Of a stretch of DNA of 64,000 bases, positions 10,886 to 22,311 are shown in pieces (position 1 is the first letter of the stretch; each line of letters starts with the position of its first letter). The stretch comes from Zanthoxylum bungeanum. Its lineage: Eukaryota > Streptophyta > Magnoliopsida > Sapindales > Rutaceae. The stretch is from positions 310,001 through 374,000 of the forward strand of contig SKCR01007813.1 of the NCBI GenBank assembly GCA_019454045.1. Reading direction: 5' to 3'. The notes beneath the pieces are model-generated. The model was not told where the DNA came from. It searched no databases and saw only the letters and a program-made list of their open reading frames with translations. A program made the position numbers and the translations under genes.

Positions 10886-13553
10886 CTCTCCAAGAGTTTA
10901 CTATTGCAATTTGTTCTTCTAAGATCTAAGGATAGATCTATGAAGATCCTTCAATTTCATTATCATACTATAATGATCTAATCTTAGTTCTGACTTAGAA
11001 ATTAAGAAGTCTATGCGGCAAGCATAATGGATTAAGCACTAAAGTTATCATCACATGAATCTTCCAAAGATCATGCTCTACTATTTGCTTAACTCCGGGC
11101 TTAGGCCTAGGATGTTATTTTATCAAATAAAGTAACTTCTTAGTTTCCAGGACCATCCTGAAGTTTTATTCCCAATTGAAAAAATAAAGTCGTTTAACTA
11201 CATTTTCACCCAGGATTATGTTTTAAACACTAATCTTCAATTATATTGATTCTAATAGTCCAACTATTTAATCAACGATTTTAGGTACTATTGATTATAA
11301 TGATTACTATAGTCCAACTATATAACCAACTATAATTTAATAGTTTAAATTCAATTATATTGATTACTATAATCCAATTATAAAATCAAATATTAATTGA
11401 AATAGTTTGAATACAGTCCAACTGTTTTAAAACAACGATTAATTATTAGTCCAACTAATATATTAATTTATTTGACGAAATATTTGAAATGAGCGCGTAT
11501 GGCAAGTAACTAAACGAATATTGCAAATTTAATACTTGCCTCCCACTATTTTTCGGCAAGCCTCTAACCCTCTGTGGAGTACTCGGGAAACCTTGTTTCC
11601 TAGTGGGCTAGGATCCCGATAAATAACACACAATCTTGACTTTGGCCAACAAATTGTATGATAATTAACTAGGTAGATCTCTAAGATCAATTGGATCATA
11701 TCCAATTCCTAGATCCAGTAGGTGGACATCCAAGTCCGAAACATATATCCTATATATGCCAATATATCCAATATATTGCCTAACCTTTTTCCTCTGAATC
11801 AACTAAGCCTTGGCTTTGGCACAACAAACTTAGTGATCCCAGTTAAGCGGAACCCATTGACCTTGGAAAGCTTCGTAATCAATGTCGATGGACAAGAAGT
11901 GATCGACTTTGGCCAAAATCACAACTTGGACAAGACACCGATATGGAACAAAGCCTTCATGATTCAAACACATCCTCGACAGACAAAGACCTTGACTTTG
12001 GCCAATAAACCAATGCCAATCTTGGATCTTGAGTAAGAATCACTCAATGGAAGGAAAAAAGCTTAATATGAAGTGAGGGTTTTTCGCGTGTAATTGGCAA
12101 CCAATTAATTATCTTTGTTAAGGTCTCATCATCATACACCCTTAAACATGCATTCCAAACACATAATAAGGCGCGTAAGTAAATAAATATAATAATGATA
12201 TGCGGATGGATACTTAAACATTGTTCCTAGAACAAATCTCTCTCTTTCCTCTCTCTCGCTAGCACATGTATTACTTCTACCTGATTACATAACAATTCTA
12301 AAGAAACCTCATTTACATTGAGGGGAATAGGTGAGAAGAGAAATACACAGAGTCAAGAGGTAATAGGCTGGACACGCAGGTCCAATTAATAAATTCTAAA
12401 TTTATTACAACAATTTCCAAAATTGCCCCACCCATCTAATATCTATCTGATATACATTATTCATGCATCGCAACAATGTATTCACACAAGCATGTTATCA
12501 ATCAATCTAATCCAATTAACTAATCTGAATATTAATGACCATCCAATGTTCAAACAACGATTTGATTTTGCGCGAGTCAAACTCGTTTTGCGAATAAGTA
12601 CTCAAAGTACGAATTCTTGAATTAAATTAAACTACAACATTAAATCCAATTTTATTTGCATTTAATACTAATTCATTTATTTAATTCCAAATTAAATATT
12701 ACACTTTAAAGTACCTTTACGACTTAGATTCTAAATCTAATCGTTACGGGTCTCCAAGCCCGATTAACATCCAATGTCAATTTAATTAAAGTCCAATGGG
12801 CTTTTAATTAATTTCTAAGGCGTGGACTTTTGGTCAATATGGGTCAAACCCAAATACCAAAGCCCATTTAAGGAATCACCCTTATTTGCCAAGAAACCAA
12901 TTTATGCCCAATTAATATTAAAGGTCCATTTAAGTCATAATTGGACTTTATGGAATGGTTTTGGGCCCAATTAGATCCAACCAATTTAGCCTAAACCTAA
13001 CTTGGTACAACCAATCCCATTAAGTCCAATTACAATTTTTAAGCTCAATTTCCAAAATATGCCCAATTAATTAATTACCAAATTCCAAATTTCATAACTT
13101 AATTAACTAAAGTGTATGCCATAATTAATTACACAAATTAACATTTCCAAAACACAAATTTGTACAATTAATTATGCTCATTATCATCAACATATATCCA
13201 ACACATTTGAATCAAAAAATCATATCATTTTCATGCTTCAGTGTCACGGCAATGATAGGGTTTTTTGTCCAATTCCAAATTCAATCCAATTGAATCCTAA
13301 ATCAACAATTCCCAATTGTTTCAAGTCATCCAATGATCAAAGAAACAAAAAATATCATGACATCTAGGGTTCATCCAATTCGGCCAAGCCTACTTTTTGG
13401 GCAAAAAATGATCCAATCAAATTTTCATGAAATTGATCATATCCAACTTCAATTAAACATCATTCAAGCATACTCAATCAAACAATTTCATCAAATCATG
13501 CTCAAATTGATTTTACCCAATTTTAACCCTAATAATGTTTCATGCTCAAAATG
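10886..13553 (-). other. Leader and eroded gag region of element G
   Basis: About 2.7 kb without supportable coding sequence, lying between the gag knuckle and the primer site. It contains two kinds of repeated short motif. One is AGTCCAACTA-like units between 11.23 and 11.47 kb. The other is plus-strand TTGACTTTGGCCA-like copies near 11637, 11904 and 11992, with a weaker one at 11811. The right half (12.6-13.5 kb) is AT-rich with many ATTAATT words. Confidence 0.55.
11234..11465 (+). repeat. Degenerate repeats with an AGTCCAACTA core
   Basis: Five copies of AGTCCAACTA or a one- or two-base variant start near 11256, 11310, 11370, 11414 and 11448, embedded in longer units of roughly 35-60 bp (TTGATTACTATAGTCCAACT...). 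They lie in the leader/gag part of element G. Confidence 0.6.
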
Positions 13554-13565
13554 GCTCTAATACCA
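13554..13565 (-). promoter_or_regulatory. Primer binding site of element G
   Basis: Minus strand TGGTATTAGAGC, one base different from TGGTATCAGAGC, the copia primer site complementary to the 3' end of initiator methionine tRNA. It lies immediately inside the 5' LTR. Confidence 0.88.
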
Positions 13566-13566
13566 T

Positions 13567-15419
13567 TGTTGGGTTTCTCTAATGTCCCAAGGATCAAATC
13601 AAGTTATGAAACATATGTGCGAATACTCAAAGAAGTTGTGGAATACTTACAATGATCGGTTGAGCTATGCGATGAACACAAAACTCTTCTTATGCCCATT
13701 GAAGCTCACGGCTTTTGCAAAAATTTGGCCTCCAAATTTTTGGTCATGTCCTCCTCAGAGCTCCAAGATTTGGCTAGTTATTCCATGCCCACTGGTGGGT
13801 TTCCCTATCACCTTCGTATAGCTCCGAATGTGTGCTAGCACTTGGTAATTTTTGCCACAAAAATCACCTTATTCTCCCTTGTAAACTCTCGGCATTTGCA
13901 AGCCAAAAGAGAAAGAAAAGTGGTCCAAGACGAGAAGAAAGAGAAGAGAGGAATGAGAGAATGTGTGTTAATTGATTTCCAAAATCAAAATTCAAAATGA
14001 TATACCAAATTCTAAAAAGGTATATGGCATTTTCCATTTAATTCTTACACATTTGGAGTGTAAAATAAGCCACCATCAATTCCTACACCAACTTCCATCA
14101 CCTTAAAGGTGAATGATTGACTAGTGATGTGACTTGATGCGACTTGTGGGCCCCACTCGATTCGAAATGCGAGCGGCCCCGCAAACACTCCCAGGCTCGA
14201 ATTCGCTAATTCCGAATTAACGAATTTTCCGTTGCGACGTAATTAAATAATTATGCCTAGCAAAATTACTATTCACATCACTTACGAATTAATTCTAAAT
14301 TAACTCGTTCGCCCGAATTAAAATCTAATTTTAATTCCGCGTCAAAATCCAATTTCGTATAATATATCGAATATATTATTTTATCGATTAATTCCAAATT
14401 AATCGTTTTCTCTCTTTAATTAATATTTTATCCCAGATAAAATATCTCCGTAATTAATCCCAGATTAATTTTCTCTCTCATCTAATTAATCCCAGATTAA
14501 TAAAGTGTGAGTCATACGTCATCGGTGAATCTTCGGGAAGCGACCCATGAGATCCCCGGATATGTTGGCAGTAAATCCGGTCGTCGGACTATCCGAACAC
14601 GTAAGTACCTATTTCTACATTTTTACCGATTTACAAGACATGGTTGGCTTCTAGCAAAGCATCATGCCTACCCAATTCTCCAGAAATATTCTTACTGGAA
14701 TGTGTGATCTATATCAGGCGTAATATACGTAGTGTTGCGTATTACGATCCAGTATCGGATGTCATGTGCAAGGCCTGGGGCTGGAAATGTGTCTGCCCCG
14801 TACAAAGCACATATCAGATCTCTGGTAACCAGTCTCTATAATCGAATAAATATGACCTAGTCATAATATCCCGATAGCTGCAGCATATAAAAGAACAAGT
14901 TATGTATCCTACGTGATCATCATCTCCACTATGACTGGAGTGATACTTCCATCTCAACATCACACCCAATACACTACGATTCTCAATATACCCAGAAGAG
15001 GCGTACACAGAACCTGTTAAAGCCCTGGACGACCAAAACCAAAGTATATTGATTGTCGCAAGTATTAGCGGTGTAAGTCTCAGGTTTAGACCAAATACAC
15101 CTACCCTGATTCGGACTTCCATAGACACATAGTCATACTACCAATGGAATTCCGGGGGGTCTATCCAGAGCGAAGCTGTTTTCCGTACCATCGGTAAAAC
15201 AAAACCTCCTACTACACTTGCATGAGTATCTTATACCCAAATATATGAGAACTATGTTGTTATGCTCCCACAACGTGCACAAGTGTAATACTAGTCTATT
15301 CCGCATTATCGATGTCCAATCTCGATAATACTACGACTAGGGATATTTAATGATTAGGGATATGTAACAACACCATGATCTGTACAAATAGTGATGCTAT
15401 GGGCCATAACTGTCCAACA
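13567..15419 (-). repeat. 5' LTR of element G
   Basis: 1853 bp. It aligns along its whole length with 5749-7729 apart from one deletion of about 130 bp, at the junction near 15350-15362 where TTTAATGATTAGGGATATG replaces the longer sequence. Minus-strand GTAAGT is at 13645-13650. Confidence 0.92.
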
Positions 15420-15424
15420 GTGAG

Positions 15425-15962
15425 GAATGGTGTGGCTCAACTTCTCCTCACCATCAACTTCATGGCCAGACACGTGAACATTGACCAGACCACTACTTAT
15501 AAAAGTCTTTCCCCTAAGAAAGTCATCAGAAAAACCGGTTGAGTCCATGGAAAGGTAAAATAGACTTAACCTTCGAAAATATACTCTATTATTTACCATA
15601 ATGACCTTATCTTTGATCATGCAGTTGGCCTATCTTTTGGCCACGAATATGGATATACTTACAAGCACACTTTCAGAGGGGGCTAAGCCTAGAGGCTCCA
15701 TAACTGGCTGACCGAGAGGGAGGTGGAGCTATCCAAAAATTTAAACTAGGCCAAGATAGAGATTCAGGGCCTCAAGCAGTCTGAGGATGAGACCAAAGTT
15801 GAGGTTGCCTCCCTCCGCCGAGCTTCAGATATTACCAAGAAGGAGAGGGACGAGGCCAAAACAGAGGCTTCATTGAAAACAACCGAACTTAAGCTCCAGC
15901 TGGCCCGAGCTGTCACAGCCGAGAGTAGGCTCCAAGAGAAGAAAGATCAGCTGGAGAAGGTT
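15425..15962 (+). pseudogene. Transposase_28-type gene, 3' exons with coiled coil
   Basis: This is the continuation of the gene broken at 5743. Joining across the element G duplication keeps the frame: GVAQLLLTINFMARHVNID. A donor AAAG|GTAAAA at 15555 and an acceptor CATGCAG ending at 15624 bound an intron. The next exon reads LAYLLATNMDILTSTLSEGA and then, after a one-base loss, a highly charged heptad-like region (TERE, LKQSEDETKVEVASLRR, KKERDEAKTEASLKTTELK, LQEKKDQLEKVWE). The coiled coil suggests self-association, as in Gag-like proteins; that is inference. The reading ends where LTR-like sequence begins. Confidence 0.7.
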
Positions 15963-16237
15963 TGGGAGTCACCACACCCAATTTGCGAGAGCACGGCGTT
16001 GCGACGCCCAAGGGTTAGAGTCGTGATGCCCGCAGCTCTGAAAGTTGAGTGTCGCGACACCAGAGATCAGTGTGGCAGCGCTGCATGTGTAAAATATTGG
16101 CAGAGAGTATTTTTATCTTTAATTCAATTCTAAACACTTCTAATTTTCTCCAAACACTTCAATACACCTAAAAGTCTAATTTTAACATCAAAACCAACTT
16201 CAAAACATGTTATTGAACAAACATATATATTTTCTAA

Positions 16238-16263
16238 ATATATATATATATATATATATATAT
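16238..16263 (+). repeat. (AT)n microsatellite
   Basis: Uninterrupted run of AT dinucleotides, 26 bp. Confidence 0.9.
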
Positions 16264-16611
16264 TTCTATGAATAAAAACACAAATAAAAATACAATCCCA
16301 TAATGAAATGATTCATGAACAATTTTAGGTCACTCAAAGGTGGTCAAGTGGTTCTAGAATGGTAACTATAGCTCTAAGGTTTCATCTAGAGTTCCAAACT
16401 CTAATTTTATATTTCATGTCCAACATGAACATATTTGACCCAATTATAAGCATATTGTGTTTATACTTCCAAAGCATCAGTACATAATTAATTAGCCTAA
16501 TTTCAACATCAAGTTATATTATTATGTATCCAATATATAATTCATCACTATATGCCTCACTAATGATAACTCACTAATGAAAACATAGCTTTGGAGAAGA
16601 TCAAACTTACC

Positions 16612-16745
16612 TAGCGAGCTTAATTCCAAGATCCAATCTTCTTCTCCTTGTTGAAATGTTGTGGAGAACTTCCAAAGCTAGCAAGCTTGGTTCCAAGATC
16701 CAATCTTCATGTCCTTATTGAAATGTTGTAGAGAACTTACAAGGC
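16612..16745 (+). repeat. 67-bp tandem duplication
   Basis: Two adjacent units of 67 bp (16612-16678 and 16679-16745) share TTCCAAGATCCAATCTTC, TTGAAATGTTGT and AGAGAACTT-type words with about ten differences. They lie at the leader-exon side of the putative splice donor in the inverted LTR-like fragment. Confidence 0.85.
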
Positions 16746-17496
16746 TTCTCGAAACACTTCCTTTACTTAGGTTAATATCTCTAATTCTTGCTTGTTTTAG
16801 CTTTCTCAAGCTTGATTAAAAACTTTCTCAAGTTTTCCTTTTATAGCAAAATTTATTCAAATTTTAATTAATAAAAGTTCTAATCAACTTTTTGTGGGCT
16901 TAATCTAATTTCTCCAAATATGTATAATTATGTGTGACTAATCACATTTATCTACCACTTTGATTTAATCCAATTAAATCAAAATAAAGTTTAATTAATG
17001 AATTAGTTGTATGGCTACCACTTTGATTTAATCCAATTAAATCAAGCCAAATTCACCTATTATTAGATATTTATAATTATCAAAATATCCTCCAATGGTA
17101 GATATATTTATGAAATTACAACAAAGCAAATGTGTGATTTTGGATTAATCTAATTAAGACAAAGTAAATAATTAATGTTATCAAATAATACTTAATTATT
17201 TTAATTGATAATTATAATATCAAATTTTATTTATTATCAAAAATAATCGGCTATCTAAGTGCTCAATGAGTACACTTTATATTGTGGGACTCTTTGAGTC
17301 CAGACACATTCGTCAAATAAGCCTAGCTTATATGTATGCAATCCGACCACCTCCGAATTTGCGAAGAGCATGGACAACCTTTCTGAGCTATACAAGTCGA
17401 GGTCATCACATATGTTTAATAATCCCTCCATCGTAGGCTATCCGAGTTGTGCTTAGGAAACATAGATTACACCGTCAAGTTTCCAATGAGCACCCG

Positions 17497-20400
17497 ATTT
17501 GATTAGCCCTTTAAAATTCAATGTTTAATTTAATCATTACTTAATACATACATGTGTTTATTTAATTTGATTAAATAAAGTAAAAACATCTTCTGTTGGA
17601 AAATCCATGTTTAAATAAGGTTTTAAGAAAGTGACTAGTATTATGAATACTTGTTTCTTCGTCCGCATTGTCAATACGAATGTAAATGTTTTCATGATGC
17701 TATGGCTGTAACGTGCCAAAGCTATGCAGTTATGGTTGAAGGTAGTTCATTTGCGCCGGTAGAACTTATATGATAAGAGACAAATTCAAGTGAAAGTGAA
17801 AATCCTGAACGTGCCAAAGCTGTCAAGAGTGTATCGGTAGCTTGAGTTTGTCATTGACAAGTTTAACCTTGATACGCCTCCTTGTGAACGTGCCAAAGCT
17901 GTCATAACGAGAAATGATCAGGACAGAACCCATGAGTCACAGTGAGTGTGATTCACAATGAGTTGTCTACCTAATGAATATACGTATGCGAGAACGTGCC
18001 AAAGCTGTGAGTCGAAATATATTCATGGGGTCCACTTCACATTATGCGGTGTGTAATATTATGTAAATTGTCGCTCATGTTGTTCCTTATTCTATTAGTT
18101 TGATAGAATTAAACCTTTATCCATTGTATGCATATTAAATATGTTTTCTAACTTCAATAATGGTTGCAAATTTCTAGAATATGTTCTAGATTAGAATAGA
18201 TAATTATATAATCCTTCTAGACAGAATAATTTCTTATGCAGTAAAGATTGACATGAATTGGTTCATGTCTCGAGATTCTTCACTGGCATTAAGAAAACCA
18301 CATTAGGTAGTTGTTTATCTAATAATGACGTTTCTTGGCTTTAGTGATATTCAGAGGTCACGTGTCAGACACTATTTATTTTTCGATTATTTGCAAATGT
18401 TGTAAATAATTTGAAAGTAAATAATAAAGCTAAAGAAAAAAGATGTGTATAGTTGTGTATAGAAAATATTGATTTTCACAATATGACGAATGTAGATATT
18501 GGATATCAGATTTCCCGTTTAGCTATTTAATTGTTTCGATATTTGATATCAGAACTTGCGATTATTTGATAGTTACTTGTTCTTTATAAACAGTTGTTAC
18601 ATATTTTAAAACGACTAGTAGTGTCATTAACGAATAGATAAACATTAAGAAAAATATTTGGTTAAATAAATAACTTAGAACATTATTTAATGAGATTTTA
18701 TCACTTAAGTATTGGATGCTTATTCCATATGGTAAAGGATGGTCTGATATGAGATCACGCCACATATCCTTATCCATTTAACGAATATTGTATTCGGGAA
18801 GGTGACTAAATCTCATTTAACCAATGAATGTCATTGGAAAAGAAAATTTATTAAATTGATACATTGGATGTATGTAATTTAATGAATTGTAAATTACTTA
18901 AGGTAGTTTTCTTTACTTCGTAACTTAGTCAATGAACTGTTGTGACTTAGTTACGTATTTATGATGAAACACGGATAGAATATTTTGACTGGTTTAAAGA
19001 TATTCGATCTGAAGTTTTAAAAATTGTATTTTTAAATTCATCGTGAGTCTTTGAATTATTCAAAGATGTTTGATACGATTAAACATATGAATTTATGGCA
19101 ATTTGTTCTAAGGTTATTCGAAGAATATAATTCTTGCATCAATATTATTCTTCCACGATTCCATATTGATGGAATTGGTTAATGGAAGAAATCAGATCTT
19201 ATATGATTTGATTCATTTGATATTGAGTGTTACCGAATTAGTTTCAATACTCTTGGGGTTATGCTCCAGTGGCACTAATTCATCATTTTAATTAATGTTC
19301 CATTAGTTTCTACAGTTACGTATATGATGTGTATAAGTAGAAAATTTGAATCTTGAAATGTTTGAGATTTGAATCTATCTTTTGTATAATTGTTATATAA
19401 TTTATAATACTTGCACCTCAGAGGTACAAGTAGAAGTTTATCATTTATTTTATTTAATAGAATATTGTATTCTATTTGATAAAATATTTTTTCTACGATC
19501 TCGAGTAATAAAATTGTTTATTACTTAGTGTGTAACATTGGATGTTGACTATTGTAGAAAAGACTTGACTTATTGAAGTCAAATACGATGATAAAATATA
19601 AATGGAACTACATAATTAATAAGATGAAAATACCCTTTTATTACTTCCATATAAGTACTATATGATGTCAGAATCATTCGCAAAGTATTTGATACTTAAT
19701 TGTTCTATTATTTTCTTATCGAAGAAAATTATCCTATAACTTATAGTGGGAACGATATTTGATATCAATTCCGAAAATTAACATTAAACCATAAATATAA
19801 GATTGTTCATAGCTTACTACGATCAAGTTTGGAACTTGATTGAACTTTCATTATGAATCTTTCATAAAATGTTCAAATGGTTTACGCAACAAAAGCATGG
19901 TGAGCTTATTAAGGGTTTGACCTTTATAGTATGACAGTGAGAAAAGTTATACTCAACAATCTATTGTAGATTTTGAGGAAACTTGTCTCTAGTCACACTG
20001 ATTGAATAATTTAACATCTGTTGGTTAATGATGATATTAAATTGTACATTTTAGCTAATGAATACAAAGTGGCGTTTCTGAATGGTTTCTTCAGATAAGA
20101 GATTCATTGTGATTTCTTAGTTTGAAGAGTTCGTTTTGGAATGGCCCTGGAGTTTGTATTATGCTAAGATTACAATTTAGTATATTAGCTTATAGAGCCT
20201 ATTGTAGACTCGGATGAGCTTTCTGGAAATTTATGTTTTCTAATTTTGATATCAGTCAGATTGTCTGATTTTATCAAAGTATATAGAATACATATGAGAT
20301 AGAAGGGTTAGTGGGAGCGTACAAATTTCTTACTAGTATTTTACATCATAATGACATTATCATTATTAAGATAATAATAAGATGTTAATAAGGTAAAAGG

Positions 20401-21348
20401 TTTACCTGATTCTGATTTTCTCCATGAAAACAGTGAGAGTGGTCTCTATTATATTCGATATAAAGTCTTATATATGATATAAAATTAAGAGACTGGAGAG
20501 ATGCTCTCATTAGTCATGCATTAGATATGATCTAATAAAGGACACTGCAAGACTATCTGTATGACAGTTAGTATAACTGTTTGACAGTTAGTGTGTCTAT
20601 AATATATAATATTCATCTTTCGTAAATGATGATTCCTTTGTCGAAAGAGGAATTGATTAGAATGTCTAGTCAATTTTATGCATCATAGGATGATGGCATA
20701 ATGAATACTATATTAAGTACGATTAGAGATATCAATTTAATCGTAATTGTTACGAGTTATTTTGATATCTTCTAGACCATAAGAAGTGTCTTGAAACATG
20801 TTCTTTATTATCTTTGAGATATTAAGAACGAGTTTCTTATTAATGGAGAATAAATATGCAACCATTAGGGTTAGATTAGTTTTAAGTCTAATTATGACGT
20901 TAGACAATCTACGTCATAAAGAGTCAGAAAAGATACAGTGGGAGTGTCACAGATTATTCCACTACAAGAGTGGAGTTAGTTGCAACTTTTGAAGTATCGA
21001 CTTATGAAGTTGCACTGTGACCTTGTATATTAGAAGTTTGGTATTAGTGTTGTGTTTGCGGTTGTCTACATAGCATTTTGGATTTGATTCGTAAATACCT
21101 AGACAACTTAGTAGCTGAAGCACAATGTTGATATGGCATCTGAGTCATATTGATGTAGAACTTAATTTCTATAAAAATATGAATGATGCTTGCTAAGGAA
21201 AAAGATTGTGTTTGTTGGACAAACTCAATCTGTCATAGCGGGCTTACTTGTTGTTACCTACCTCTTGAGCGCTAGGTGAGTTCTTGAGGCCATGATTATG
21301 TGATACACATCGGAATGTGTATATGATACCATGGAATGACACTAGAGC
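17497..21348 (+). pseudogene. Non-coding interior of element C with reverse transcriptase traces
   Basis: About 3.85 kb related to the interior of A and, in its first part, to the leader of D. The only recognisable protein trace is a degraded reverse transcriptase block near 20060-20105 (KVAFLNGFF then a stop), matching the DVKTAFLNGFLDEEI block of D. Gag, protease and integrase are not recognisable. It may be a large non-autonomous derivative or a heavily decayed pol; A and C share the same eroded state. Confidence 0.6.
17707..18013 (+). repeat. Four dispersed leader repeats, ACGTGCCAAAGCT (element C)
   Basis: AACGTGCCAAAGCT occurs at about 17709, 17808, 17887 and 17993, three times followed by GT. 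All four copies have AAAG after GTGCC. Equivalent positions in A and D carry related but different versions. Confidence 0.85.
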
Positions 21349-21360
21349 AAGTGGGAGAAA
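21349..21360 (+). promoter_or_regulatory. Polypurine tract of element C
   Basis: AAGTGGGAGAAA directly before the 3' LTR start TGTTAGG; same form and position as in element A. Confidence 0.82.
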
Positions 21361-21361
21361 T

Positions 21362-22011
21362 TGTTAGGATTGGTGCTCTAAACGCCAATCTGTATCGTAT
21401 TTATGTCCGATTAATGAATACGAGCAATACATTTTTCCATAATATTACTAATTTAAATGGTAGCACCACTTGTCTTTTATATACGTATTCGATCTAATTT
21501 CGAATATATTGATTAGATTGAAACTAAATCTGTTTTAGTGATATGTATATGTATTAGACAAAGACCTCAGGATTTACAACGTAGTGTGCAGTTACAACAT
21601 ATCTTGTAATTGACATTGGAAAGTGTCGGTTAGTAAAATTCGCTGAGACCAGTACATGTCGTATATCGGACTTGGTCCGATGGTTTATCCCAATGAACCA
21701 TGAGTCTTGGGAGACTCGTATAGACGTGTAGGTGTTTATTTGATAAACACTAAATGACTCACCGAAGATTTCCTAATAGATGGTACACAAACGTCAATAT
21801 GAATCTTCTCGGATTGAGTAGCATAGTGATACTTTGACTTGAGATACCACTGTTGATATATGAGTTATCCTCCACACTTAGATGGTAGTCACGTCACCGA
21901 TCTATTTAGATCAGACATTCGCCTGTTCGTTAGGTGTGGACTCATGTTCATGATATCCTGTGAGTATCAAGAAAGGATCCGTCAGTTCTGTGTACAGAGC
22001 ATAGGTAGTCA
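21362..22011 (+). repeat. 3' LTR of element C, left piece
   Basis: First 650 bp of the LTR, including the conserved block with GATCTATTTAGATC (21899-21912). It stops at GGTAGTCA, where element A begins; the homologous continuation (TCCAT...GTGATTAGCAATC) resumes after A. Confidence 0.88.
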
Positions 22012-22311
22012 TATTGGGGTTGGTGCTCAAAGCGCCAATCCGCATCGTATTTATGTTTGATTCATGAATACGATCAATTCATTTTTCCATAATATTACTT
22101 ATTCATGGTTGCACTTCTTGTTTTTATATACGTATTCGATCTAATTACGATTAGATCGAAACTAAATATGGTTTAGTGATATGTATATATTAGACAAAGG
22201 TCCGATAATATATAATGCAGTACACAGTTACAAAGGTAGTTTGTAATTGACATTGGGAAGTGTCACTGCTAAATGTATATTATCAAATATAGTTCCTGGT
22301 CAAGATTTACT
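22012..22311 (+). repeat. 5' LTR of element A, left piece
   Basis: First 300 bp of the LTR. It matches 42405 onward and ends in GATTTACT, where element B is inserted; TTACT (22307-22311) is the B target duplication. Confidence 0.9.

Larger units (their letters stand above)
5749..15419 (-). mobile_element. Copia LTR retrotransposon G, complete but decayed
   Basis: Two long direct repeats bound by TG...CA (5749-7729 and 13567-15419) flank an interior with a polypurine tract at the left and a primer site at the right, so the element is on the minus strand. Target duplications are GTAAG (5744-5748) and GTGAG (15420-15424), one mismatch apart. Interior order on the minus strand is leader, gag zinc knuckle, integrase, reverse transcriptase, RNase H, all broken. 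It sits inside an exon of the Transposase_28 gene. Element E (56479-61826) is a solo LTR of the same family in the opposite orientation. Confidence 0.93.
15963..17496 (-). repeat. LTR-like fragment in inverted orientation, next to the broken end of element C
   Basis: Read on the minus strand, this has the layout of the LTRs elsewhere in the window. There is a block resembling their GTGACGGAGGGATTAT ... GACCTCGACCTGTAT segment (about 17380-17480), then a TATAAAAGG box near 16840, then a GTAAGT donor (16605-16610). Overall it is not close to any other LTR here, so it belongs to another family. Its left limit TGGGAG at 15963 is tentative. Its right limit meets the element C interior in the opposite orientation with no LTR end or primer site between them. 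Confidence 0.5.

Noticed and set aside
11722..12036. 104-codon plus-strand frame in element G
   Set aside because: It is antisense to the element, overlaps its leader/gag region and contains repeated TTTGGCCA words; no protein family is recognised.
17707..18013. CRISPR-like array (spaced repeats in element C)
   Set aside because: Only four degenerate copies of about 15 bp with uneven spacing, in a plant retrotransposon leader; no cas genes, and the same arrangement recurs in A and D.
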